Assembly (NCBI RefSeq): GCF_000935045.1 | Contig: NZ_JYKS01000001.1 | Span: 248,001 to 312,000, forward strand | Length of the DNA stretch: 64,000 bases | Direction: 5' to 3' | DNA from: Pseudomonas sp. 10-1B | Lineage (GTDB): Bacteria > Pseudomonadota > Gammaproteobacteria > Pseudomonadales > Pseudomonadaceae | Part shown: one piece after another, positions 16,906-24,462 of the stretch | Layout: each line of letters opens with the position of its first letter | How positions within the stretch are numbered: the stretch's first letter is position 1 | Position numbers and translations under genes: made by a program | Notes under the pieces: model-generated | What the model saw: only the letters and a program-made list of their open reading frames with translations | Told to the model about the DNA's origin: nothing | Databases searched by the model: none

Positions 16906-17859
16906 ATGCCTGATGACGTTTTGACCTTACAGATAACTGACCTGATTGCCGAAGCCAAGGGCGTCATGGTCATCGAGCTGCGCTCTGCTTCGGGCGAAGC
17001 GCTGCCGTCGTTCAAACCCGGCGCCCATATCGAACTGCATTTGCCTGGGGATATCGTTCGCCAATATTCCTTGTGCAACGACTCACGAGAGACTCACCGC
17101 TATTGCGTGGGGGTTGGCCTGTCTCCCACCAGTCGCGGTGGTTCCCGGCATGTGCACCGATCCCTTCGCGTGGGCGACACGCTCAAGGTCAGCCCGCCCC
17201 GCAACCATTTTCCATTGGAAGAAGATGCGTCGGGTTTTGTGTTCTTCGCCGGTGGTATCGGCATTACGCCGGCGTGGTCGATGATCCAATGGTGTGAAGC
17301 CAACAAGCGTCCTTGGCACCTCTTCTATCTTGTGCGCAGCCGGCAGCGTGCGGCCTTCCTGGAGGAGCTTGGTGCTTTTGGCGAGCGGGTGACCTTGCAC
17401 GCCGATGATGAGGCCGGTGGGTTGTTCGATATCACGGCCGCGATCGGCCAGCAGCCGTCCAATGTTCACTTCTATACCTGCGGGCCCACTCCATTGATGC
17501 TTGCCGTTGAAGCAGCCGCGAGCGGCTTTCCTGAGCAGCAGGTGCATTTCGAATGGTTTACGCCGAAGGAGCCGAAAAGCTCAGGAGCGGATAAAGCCTT
17601 CACTGTCCAGCTCGCCAGAAGTGGCAAGTCGTTCGAAGTGCCGGCGGACCAAAGCATTCTCCAGGTACTCGAGGCGAACGGCCTTCGCGTGGAAAGCTCT
17701 TGCCGGGAGGGCACATGCGCCTCGTGCGAAATCTGCGTGCTGGAGGGTATCCCGGACCATCGCGACAGCGTGCTGACAGCAGCCGAACGCAACAACAACG
17801 ACGTGATGATGATCTGTGTTTCCCGGTCGCTTTCAGAACGCCTCGTTCTCGATCTCTGA
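16906..17859 (+). CDS. Rieske-oxygenase reductase (FNR + plant-type [2Fe-2S]), CntB/GbcB-like
   Basis: 317 residues, ATG 16906 behind TGAGGT. Layout is flavin domain, NAD domain, C-terminal ferredoxin: RQYSLCND binds the flavin (RxYS), FFAGGIGITP and YTCGPTPLM bind NAD, and CREGTCASCEICVLEG with a later MICVSRS cysteine holds the cluster (C-x4-C-x2-C...C). This is the vanillate-demethylase-reductase class that feeds single-alpha-subunit Rieske oxygenases. The only Rieske oxygenase recognised in the window is at the head of this operon, so the two should form the pair even though they are separated by five genes. Confidence 0.85.
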   Translation: MPDDVLTLQITDLIAEAKGVMVIELRSASGEALPSFKPGAHIELHLPGDIVRQYSLCNDSRETHRYCVGVGLSPTSRGGSRHVHRSLRVGDTLKVSPPRNHFPLEEDASGFVFFAGGIGITPAWSMIQWCEANKRPWHLFYLVRSRQRAAFLEELGAFGERVTLHADDEAGGLFDITAAIGQQPSNVHFYTCGPTPLMLAVEAAASGFPEQQVHFEWFTPKEPKSSGADKAFTVQLARSGKSFEVPADQSILQVLEANGLRVESSCREGTCASCEICVLEGIPDHRDSVLTAAERNNNDVMMICVSRSLSERLVLDL

Positions 17860-17891
17860 AATGCTCCCATGACTTCTGGAAGGACTTATTC

Positions 17892-18365
17892 GTGAATAAC
17901 CTGCTGCTGATTCACCAGGCCACCATCGTTGAAGACTGGATCGATTACAACGGCCACCTGCGCGATGCCTTCTATTTCCTGCTCTTCAGCCATGCCACGG
18001 ATGCATTGATGGATCACATCGGTCTCGACGTGGAGGGCCGAGCGATCTACGGGCACACGCTGTACACCCTGGAAGCCCACATCAACTACCTGAGTGAAAC
18101 CCGGTTAGGGGAGCAGGTGCAGGTATTTACCCAGGTGATCGACCATGACAGCAAGCGCCTGCACATCGTCCATCACTTATGTCGCCCCAAGGATGGAGAG
18201 CTCCTGGCTGCCAGTGAGCAGATGCTCATGAACATCGCCAGTGAAGCCGGGCGTGCGGCGAAGTTCGCCACGTCCGTCGAAGCGAAGATCAGCGCGATTT
18301 TCCAATCTCATCGATCGCTGCCGCGCCCCGGCTACTGCGGGCGTGTGATTGGCATTCGTCGCTGA
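17892..18365 (+). CDS. Hot-dog thioesterase, CdhB-like
   Basis: 157 residues from GTG 17892, with GAAGGAC eight bases before it. 4HBT-type hot-dog fold: WIDYNGHLRDAFYFLLFSHATDALM at residues ~14-38 with the catalytic acidic/amide residues in the 'DYNGHL' turn, then 'YTLEAHINYLSETRLGEQV'. In carnitine operons the equivalent enzyme hydrolyses betainyl-CoA to glycine betaine and CoA. That role fits the BKACE upstream. Confidence 0.75.
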   Translation: MNNLLLIHQATIVEDWIDYNGHLRDAFYFLLFSHATDALMDHIGLDVEGRAIYGHTLYTLEAHINYLSETRLGEQVQVFTQVIDHDSKRLHIVHHLCRPKDGELLAASEQMLMNIASEAGRAAKFATSVEAKISAIFQSHRSLPRPGYCGRVIGIRR

Positions 18366-18458
18366 AGCATCAGCTGCTGCACCTACAACAAGACTGCGTT
18401 GCCTCTGAATAACAAGAAACTGCCGCTTCCCATGGCTGCCACAGAGAGGATTTGCGTC

Positions 18459-19406
18459 ATGAAAAATGCACTGCGCGTGATGTTCTGTTCCACCTTGGCC
18501 TTTTGCGTAAACAGCTATGCCGCAGAGCCGTCCCAGTGTCGGCTGGTGCGGATGTCCGATCCCGGCTGGACCGATATCCAGACCACCACCGCCATTGCCA
18601 CCACGCTGCTGAAAAGCCTCGGCTATCAGACCAAGTCCACCCTGGTAGGCGTGCCGCTTACCTTCAAGGCATTGGCCGATGGCAAGAGCATGGATGTGTT
18701 CCTGGGCACCTGGCTGCCGACCATGGAGCCGGATCTCAAACCGCACCGTGATGCTGGTGCCATCGATATCGTGCGGGTCAACCTGCAGCATGCCAAGTAC
18801 ACCTTGGCAGTGCCGCAGGCCTTGTGGGACCAAGGGCTCAAGGACTTTGCCGACATCGCGAAGTTCAAGCACCAGCTGGGTGGCAAGATCTATGGCCTGG
18901 AGCCCGGGGATGGCGGCAACAATGCGGTGCTCAAGGCGATTGGCGACAACGCTTTCGGCCTGAAGGACGCGGGGTTCTCGGTGGTCGCATCCAGCGAGTC
19001 GGGGATGCTGGCCCAGGTCGAGCGCGCGCAGCGGCGCAATCAGGCGATCCTGTATCTGGGCTGGGAGCCGCACCCGATGAACACCCGCTTCAAGATGAAG
19101 TTCCTCACCGGCGGCGACGACTACTTCGGCCCTGACTTCGGCGATGCCACGGTCTACACCAGCACCCGCAAAGGCTATACCGACGAGTGCCCGAACGTGG
19201 GGCAACTGCTCAAGAACCTGAGCTTCACCCTGGACATGGAGAACCACATCATGGGCTCCATTCTTTACGACAAGATGGAGCCGGAGGCGGCTGCCAAGGT
19301 TTGGTTGAAGCAGAACCCGCAGGTGCTCGATGATTGGCTGGCAGGTGTGACGACATGGGATGGCCAGCCTGGCCTTGAGCAGGTCAAGGCGCAGATGGCG
19401 CCATGA
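18459..19406 (+). CDS. Betaine/choline/carnitine ABC-type substrate-binding protein (CaiX/ChoX-like)
   Basis: 315 residues, ATG 18459 behind AGAGGA. Signal peptide residues 1-~22 ending ...SYAAEP. OpuAC/ProX-type binding protein: 'SDPGWTDIQTTTAIATTLLKSLGYQ', 'GLEPGDGGNNAVL', 'ILYLGWEPHPMNTRFKMKFL' with the tryptophans that commonly form an aromatic cage for trimethylammonium groups. No permease or ATPase gene for an ABC importer is next to it; such orphan binding proteins (CaiX, BetX, CbcX) share one core CbcWV transporter in Pseudomonas. It signals that the operon's substrate is a quaternary amine. Confidence 0.85.
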   Translation: MKNALRVMFCSTLAFCVNSYAAEPSQCRLVRMSDPGWTDIQTTTAIATTLLKSLGYQTKSTLVGVPLTFKALADGKSMDVFLGTWLPTMEPDLKPHRDAGAIDIVRVNLQHAKYTLAVPQALWDQGLKDFADIAKFKHQLGGKIYGLEPGDGGNNAVLKAIGDNAFGLKDAGFSVVASSESGMLAQVERAQRRNQAILYLGWEPHPMNTRFKMKFLTGGDDYFGPDFGDATVYTSTRKGYTDECPNVGQLLKNLSFTLDMENHIMGSILYDKMEPEAAAKVWLKQNPQVLDDWLAGVTTWDGQPGLEQVKAQMAP

Positions 19407-19479
19407 GCAACCCTGTCGGGGCCTTGCAGGTGCAATGTTTGCCCCGTAAAGGCTCGCTTGATGAGAAGGACAATAAAAA

Positions 19480-20880
19480 ATGAAGATCGAGAAGCGAAGT
19501 ATCGAGTTCGTACCGCACAGTGAGCGCTACGGCAGGCCACGGCGGTTGTTCACGGTATGGTTCAGTTCCAACCTGCAGGTGACAGCCTTGATGGTCGGTA
19601 CATTGGGTGTGGCTTCGGGGCTGAGCCTGATGTGGACACTGGCGGGGTTACTGCTTGGCTGCATGCTGGGCACCATCTTCATGGCAGCGCATTCGGCGCA
19701 AGGGCCGCATCTGGGCGTGCCGCAAATGATCCAGAGCCGCGCCCAGTTCGGCGTTTTCGGTGCTGCCATTCCGTTGCTGGTGATGGTCACGGCTGCAGTG
19801 CTGTTCATGGCCGCCAGTGGTGTGTTGATGCGAGATCCGCTAAAGGCGCTGATCCCGGTCAGCGACAACCAGGCAATTCTGATTGTCGGCATCATGACCT
19901 TCCTGATCGGCGTCGTTGGCTATGAACTCATCCACCGCATGGGCGCATGGATGAGTTTGCTGTCGTCATTGGTGTTCGGTGCCGCTCTGGTATTGATACT
20001 GGTGCGAGCGAGCGCATCCGGGACCCTCCACGTCGATGCGGGCGGTTTTTCGATGCCGGTGTTCAACCTGGTGATCGCCCAGGCGGCGTCCTGGACGCTG
20101 GGTTATGGTCCTTATGTGGCGGATTACTCCCGCTATTTGCCGGCCGATGTTCGCACCAGGGATACCTTCTGGACGACCTATTTTGGCTGCGCACTGGGCT
20201 CTCTGGGCATGATGGCGTTGGGGGCGACACTGGCCGCAGTCGTGCCATCGGCGCTCGATGTCGACCCAGGGACGGCGATTGCCAGTCTGTTCGGCCCTTG
20301 GGCGAAAGCCGCGTTGTTGGTGGTCGCGCTTGGCGTGATTCAGTACAACGTGTTGTGCCTCTACAGCGCCTACATGTCCACTACCACGATTTTCAGCGGC
20401 TTCGCCAAGTTGCTGCATGTTCGCCAGGGCGCCAAGACATTGCTCATGGCGCTGCTCTCGGTGCTGGCCTGTGCCATCGCTGTCCAGACGCAGTATCACT
20501 TCGACACGTTCTTTGCCGACATTCTGATTGGCCAGCTCTATTTGCTGATCCCGTGGAGCGCGATCAATCTGGTGGATTACTACGTGGTTCGACGCGGTAG
20601 CTACAGCATCGACGATCTCTACGACGCCCAAGGCCGATATGGCCGTTGGAACAGGAAAACCATGATCGTCTATGGCGTCTCGATCATCGGCACGGTGCCG
20701 TTCATGAAACTCTCGTTCTTCGAAGGCTACCTTGCCCAGCTGATAGGCGCAGACATCAGCTGGATCGCAGGCCTGGTACTGGCTGGTTTGCTCTACTTCA
20801 TCTTCCACATGAATCGCGCTCCGGCGGAAAACGGATTGCTGGCCAAGGGGCAGCGAAGTGGTACCAGCACCGCGCCTTGA
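19480..20880 (+). CDS. NCS1-family (cytosine/purine permease type) transporter
   Basis: 466 residues, ATG 19480 behind GAAGGAC. About twelve hydrophobic segments; RSIEFVPHSERYG at the N-terminus and 'LGYGPYVADYSRYLP' in the middle are marks of nucleobase:cation symporter-1 proteins. The family normally imports cytosine, purines, hydantoins or allantoin. It stands at the end of the quaternary-amine operon, 73 bases after the binding protein, so it may import a related substrate or precursor; the usual betaine carriers (BCCT) are absent here. Substrate unknown. Confidence 0.8.
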   Translation: MKIEKRSIEFVPHSERYGRPRRLFTVWFSSNLQVTALMVGTLGVASGLSLMWTLAGLLLGCMLGTIFMAAHSAQGPHLGVPQMIQSRAQFGVFGAAIPLLVMVTAAVLFMAASGVLMRDPLKALIPVSDNQAILIVGIMTFLIGVVGYELIHRMGAWMSLLSSLVFGAALVLILVRASASGTLHVDAGGFSMPVFNLVIAQAASWTLGYGPYVADYSRYLPADVRTRDTFWTTYFGCALGSLGMMALGATLAAVVPSALDVDPGTAIASLFGPWAKAALLVVALGVIQYNVLCLYSAYMSTTTIFSGFAKLLHVRQGAKTLLMALLSVLACAIAVQTQYHFDTFFADILIGQLYLLIPWSAINLVDYYVVRRGSYSIDDLYDAQGRYGRWNRKTMIVYGVSIIGTVPFMKLSFFEGYLAQLIGADISWIAGLVLAGLLYFIFHMNRAPAENGLLAKGQRSGTSTAP

Positions 20881-20970
20881 TAGATTCTTCAGGCGGGGTA
20901 GCCCGTAGTGCCTGTCAGTTGAGCGATTTGGGGTGGGTAGGTGCCCGCCATAGCAGTTTCAGCGCCTGTG

Positions 20971-21196
20971 AGATCGAGCGCCGCCCGCGCGGCGCATCGC
21001 GAGCTGGCGCTCGCTCCTACGTTTGTTTCGGGCCAGTGAGGCCTGTGGCAGGCGCGCGCGACCGCCTTGTTCGTACGGTGCGATATCGAGCCATGCGCCA
21101 AGGCGTTCGCGCGCAAATCCCATAGGAATAATTGGCCTGAAACAAACGTAGGAGCGAGCGCCAGCTCGCGATGCGCCGCGCGGGCGGCGCTCGATC
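20971..21196. repeat. 66-bp inverted repeat with 94-bp centre
   Basis: The arm 20971-21036 is matched by the reverse complement 21131-21196 with two mismatches by eye. Both arms contain GAGCGCCGCCCGCGCGGCGC and ACGTAGGAGCGAGCG-type sequence, like pseudomonad intergenic palindromes. The centre (21037-21130) shows no gene. A short degenerate copy of the arm end (CGCCTGT-AGATCGAGCGCCGCCC) recurs at 43628-43653. The right arm ends 14 bases from the methyltransferase stop. Confidence 0.75.
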
Positions 21197-21209
21197 TAGG
21201 GCAAAGTAC

Positions 21210-21971
21210 TCATCTACCAGGCCGGCTCGCCTCGAAGCTGATGATCTGATCGCCCTTGCGGGGTTGGCGTCCATGTTGGTAATCACCCGACACCACTACA
21301 TCCACAAAACCCGCTTCGCGCAACGCGAATGCCAACTCCTCGACACCCCACCAGCGCAAATGAAATAGATCAAGTTCTGCCGACAGTAACGCGCCATCCC
21401 GCCAGTGTTGGTAGTGCAGATGAGAAAGGGTCGTTTGTTTGACGTAATCAATCTCGGCTCGATGACCGGTCATCGTCAGTAAATCGCCATTTCCCACCGC
21501 CCAACTGCGCGCGGAGCTCGTTTCTCCAACGATGCTTTCGATGGGATCGATGTCCACGATTAGCCTTCCACCCGGTAGCAGATAATCCCAGAACCGCTTG
21601 AGCACCGCCCTTGCCGAGGTGGTCTCGGTAATCAACTGAAACGACCCCGCGGGCAGAATGATGGCCGCGAAGCGTCGGTCGTAGCTGAATTGCTCGAATG
21701 TCTGGCATGTCAGCGTAGTAGGAAGGCCCCGACTCAGGCATTCCTGTCGACAGTACTCGAGCATGTCTTGTGATGCGTCAAAACCTTCGATGGCCAGGCC
21801 CATCTCAAGCATGGGTATGAAGATCCGGCCATTGCCGACCGCAGGTTCCAGGATGGGACCATCACACCCCGTCAGACGCTGCCGGTAGTACTCCAGATCG
21901 CCGAAGGAGTGACCAATGGGCTTGTCCAGGTGATAGATCCAGGAAGCGAGCTTTCCGTACCTGTTTTGCAT
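21210..21971 (-). CDS. Class I SAM-dependent methyltransferase
   Basis: 253 residues from ATG 21971, which has GGAGGG six bases upstream; six extra residues are possible from 21989. SAM motif I is ILEPAVGNGRIFIPML, then 'IEGFDASQDMLEYCRQ' (motif II acidic residue), 'FAAIILPAGSFQLI' (motif IV) and 'LLPGGRLIVDIDP' (post motif). Methyltransf_25-like fold; acceptor unknown. It ends against the large inverted repeat and has no partner genes. Confidence 0.8.
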   Translation of the reverse strand: MQNRYGKLASWIYHLDKPIGHSFGDLEYYRQRLTGCDGPILEPAVGNGRIFIPMLEMGLAIEGFDASQDMLEYCRQECLSRGLPTTLTCQTFEQFSYDRRFAAIILPAGSFQLITETTSARAVLKRFWDYLLPGGRLIVDIDPIESIVGETSSARSWAVGNGDLLTMTGHRAEIDYVKQTTLSHLHYQHWRDGALLSAELDLFHLRWWGVEELAFALREAGFVDVVVSGDYQHGRQPRKGDQIISFEASRPGR

Positions 21972-22539
21972 TTTTACCCTCCATGTCAAGTCGAGAAGGC
22001 TACCTGATGTGACTTGGACATGAATACAAACCTGGCCGCAGCAAACAGCGTCTTGCTTTGAATAAGGTAGGGCGGCTCACGCTTCATTGCCCTAGGGCGA
22101 CGGTCGAGGCAGGACCGGCATAAATCCAGTAAAACGTGCCTTATTTTCATTTTATTGAGTTTAAGGCACTAAATATGGGGATTAGCTGGCTTGATCGAAA
22201 CGCCAATTTGCAAGCATCGCCGACAATCTCTACCCGCAGGTTATTACGCAAGATACCCTGCGCACGATCCAAGGCCGCATCGACCAGAACGTTGCTCTGT
22301 TGCGCCAACGTCACACGGGCCGTAGTCGCAGGTGATCATCCCCCATGGCTTCTCTGTGCCCCTGGCGCAGATGCTGCCCCCCGAACCGTGCGTTTGATGA
22401 ACCGTCTGTTCGGCGCCGAGATGGTGGCCGAAGCGAGTGTTCACGTAATAGAACGCAGAGGGTCATTTTCAGCCCCTACCGCCGGCTGGGTTGTGCAATT
22501 ACCGTTAACGCCTACCGTCGTCGCGGCAGAGGCCGAGCC
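21972..22539. other. Non-coding or decayed stretch between methyltransferase and pirin remnant
   Basis: Holds the methyltransferase promoter near 21990-22060. A frame at ~22203-22334 reads FASIADNLYPQVITQ then DTLRTIQGRIDQNVALLRQR and stops; it looks protein-like but has no start, so it may be the tail of a deleted gene. The open frame 22136-22543 (135 codons) has no ribosome site and unlikely residues. Confidence 0.35.
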
Positions 22540-22793
22540 ATGAACAAGATCCTGGGTGTATACGCAAGCGCTGCCTTGCTCTTGCTCGATTATGCCGGAC
22601 CAAAAGGTTTCGCACCAACCACGCCCCGTAGAGGCGTCGGGCAGCTGTGGGTCAACCTGCCCATCCAGGGAAAAATGTCATCCCCGCGTTATCAGACCCT
22701 CCTCTGAGCGAGAAACCCATGAACAGCGGCACCGAGATCCTGCAGGCGCTCCAGGACTTGCGGGTTGGGCGATTCGGCCAGCGGGACGACTGA
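22540..22793 (+). pseudogene. Pirin-family gene remnant with internal deletions
   Basis: ATG 22540 opens MNKILGVYAS, the typical pirin start, then jumps to LLLLDYAGPKGFAPT and RRGVGQ, then to LWVNLPIQGKMSSPRYQTLL and a stop at 22705-22707. In another frame 22719-22793 reads MNSGTEILQALQDLRVGRFG, matching the C-terminal 'MNTxEEIxQAxxDxxxGRFG' of pirins. An intact pirin has ~230-290 residues; only ~80 remain, joined in the right order with the middle deleted. It precedes two isochorismatase-like genes, frequent pirin neighbours. Recognition is from memory of the family. Confidence 0.7.
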
Positions 22794-22906
22794 CGGTCAC
22801 GGTGCAACCGAGGTGTTCACCTAATCTGATAATCCCCACGAGGGATATGTGGCCGTGTCTGCAGTGATCGGCAGGACGGCCTTCACCCGTGAAAGAGGAA
22901 CGCATC

Positions 22907-23596
22907 ATGAGTAATTTTGGACAAATCGCCAACTTCAATGGCCAGGTCCCCCGGATCGACCCTGACAATGCCGCGATGCTGTTGATCGATCACCAAAGTG
23001 GTTTGTTCCAGACGGTCAAGGACATGCCCATGACCGAGCTGCGGTCCAACGCCATTACCCTGGCCAAGGTCGCCAGCCTGGCCAAGATCCCGGTGATCAC
23101 CACTGCCTCTGTCCCGCAGGGCCCCAATGGCCCGTTGATTCCGGAAATTCACGAAGCCGCGCCCCATGCCCAGTACGTTGCCCGCAAGGGGGAAATCAAC
23201 GCCTGGGACAACGCCGAGTTCGTCGCCGCCGTGGAACGGACCGGGCGCAAGCAACTGATCATCGCCGGCACCATCACCAGCGTGTGCATGGCGTTCCCCA
23301 GCATCAGCGCCGTGGCGGCCGGCTATCAGGTATTCGCCGTCATCGACGCATCGGGGACCTACTCCAAGATGGCGCAGGAAATCACCTTGGCGCGCATAGT
23401 CCAGGCCGGCGTGGTGCCGATGGACACCGCCGCTGTGTGTTCCGAAGTGCAGCAGACCTGGAACCGCCCGGACGCCGCCCAGTGGGCCGAAGCCTACAGC
23501 GCTGTGTTCCCGCATTACCAACTGCTGATCGAGAGCTACATGAAAGCCCAGGCTGTCGTGGCCAACCAAGAGCAATTGGATTCCGAGCGCAAGTAA
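22907..23596 (+). CDS. Isochorismatase-like (YcaC-type) cysteine hydrolase
   Basis: 229 residues from ATG 22907 (AGAGGA upstream), preferred over GTG 22889. Catalytic triad of the family: Asp in MLLIDHQSG, Lys in [11 protein letters not shown], Cys in TITSVCMAF preceded by the cis-peptide region. YcaC-like proteins are octameric hydrolases of unknown substrate. Its paralogue follows after 32 bases; together they probably form an operon once headed by the pirin gene. Confidence 0.82.
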   Translation: MSNFGQIANFNGQVPRIDPDNAAMLLIDHQSGLFQTVKDMPMTELRSNAITLAKVASLAKIPVITTASVPQGPNGPLIPEIHEAAPHAQYVARKGEINAWDNAEFVAAVERTGRKQLIIAGTITSVCMAFPSISAVAAGYQVFAVIDASGTYSKMAQEITLARIVQAGVVPMDTAAVCSEVQQTWNRPDAAQWAEAYSAVFPHYQLLIESYMKAQAVVANQEQLDSERK

Positions 23597-23628
23597 CCTT
23601 CCTTCTCTGGTAAACAAGGAGCACCATC

Positions 23629-24255
23629 ATGGCTTTCCAATACAAGCGTCTGGACAAGAACAACGCCGCGGTTCTGTTGGTCGACCACCAGACTGGCCTG
23701 CTCTCGCTGGTGCGGGACATCGAGCCTGACCGTTTCAAGAACAACGTGCTGGCCCTGTCGGACCTGGCCAAGTACTTCAAGCTGCCGACCATCCTCACCA
23801 CCAGCTTCGAGAATGGCCCCAATGGGCCGCTGGTGCCCGAGCTCAAGGAGCAGTTCCCCGACGCGCCTTACATCGCCCGCCCAGGCAATATCAATGCCTG
23901 GGACAACGAGGACTTCGTCAAGGCGGTGAAAGCGACCGGCAAGAAGCAACTGATCATCGCTGGCGTAGTGACCGAAGTGTGCGTGGCCTTCCCGGCGTTG
24001 TCCGCCCTGGAGGAGGGCTTTGATGTCTTCGTCGTCACCGACGCGTCCGGTACCTTCAACGAACTGACCCGTGACTCGGCCTGGCGCAGGATGGAAGCCG
24101 CCGGTGCGCAACTGATGACCTGGTTCGGCGTAGCCTGCGAGCTGCACCGCGACTGGCGCAATGATATCGAGGGGCTGGGCGCGTTGTTCTCCAATCACAT
24201 CCCCGACTACCGCAACCTGATGACCAGTTTCAGCTTGCTGAATGCGTCCAAATAA
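23629..24255 (+). CDS. Isochorismatase-like (YcaC-type) cysteine hydrolase, second copy
   Basis: 208 residues, ATG 23629 behind AAGGAG. Triad: Asp in VLLVDHQTG, Lys equivalent changed in sequence to ARPGNINAWDN (the position next to 'GNINAWDN' reads Pro-Gly, whereas the first copy has Lys-Gly), Cys in VVTEVCVAF. Clearly paralogous to the preceding gene over most of its length. The changed residue near the usual Lys may mean altered chemistry or that another Lys serves. Substrate unknown. Confidence 0.8.
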   Translation: MAFQYKRLDKNNAAVLLVDHQTGLLSLVRDIEPDRFKNNVLALSDLAKYFKLPTILTTSFENGPNGPLVPELKEQFPDAPYIARPGNINAWDNEDFVKAVKATGKKQLIIAGVVTEVCVAFPALSALEEGFDVFVVTDASGTFNELTRDSAWRRMEAAGAQLMTWFGVACELHRDWRNDIEGLGALFSNHIPDYRNLMTSFSLLNASK

Positions 24256-24337
24256 GTCTGGGCCGAAGCGTCGTATCTTGGCGTATGGCTGCTCGAACCG
24301 ATGAGTCGGTGAAACGACTTTCAATCGAGGAGTTTCA

Positions 24338-24454
24338 ATGGCTGAGCCTATCGTCCACGCCTCTTATGGAGGCGTGGCGTCAGGCAATACCCGAGGCAAC
24401 TCCAGCGCGGATGAGTACTGGTTGATCGCCGATTATCCGCTCAGCCTGTTTTGA
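24338..24454 (+). CDS. Possible 38-residue leader peptide or small protein
   Basis: ATG 24338 has GAGGAG seven bases upstream, and the frame ends TGA at 24452-24454, eight bases before the FUSC gene start. It begins MAEPIVHASYGG and ends DEYWLIADYPLSLF. The strong ribosome site and tight spacing suggest translation, perhaps coupled to the efflux operon, but I recognise no family. Confidence 0.4.
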   Translation: MAEPIVHASYGGVASGNTRGNSSADEYWLIADYPLSLF

Positions 24455-24462
24455 GGCGCCTG

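Noticed and set aside
22136..22543. 135-codon + frame before the pirin remnant
   Set aside because: No ribosome site, improbable residue order, and it runs into the pirin start in another frame.
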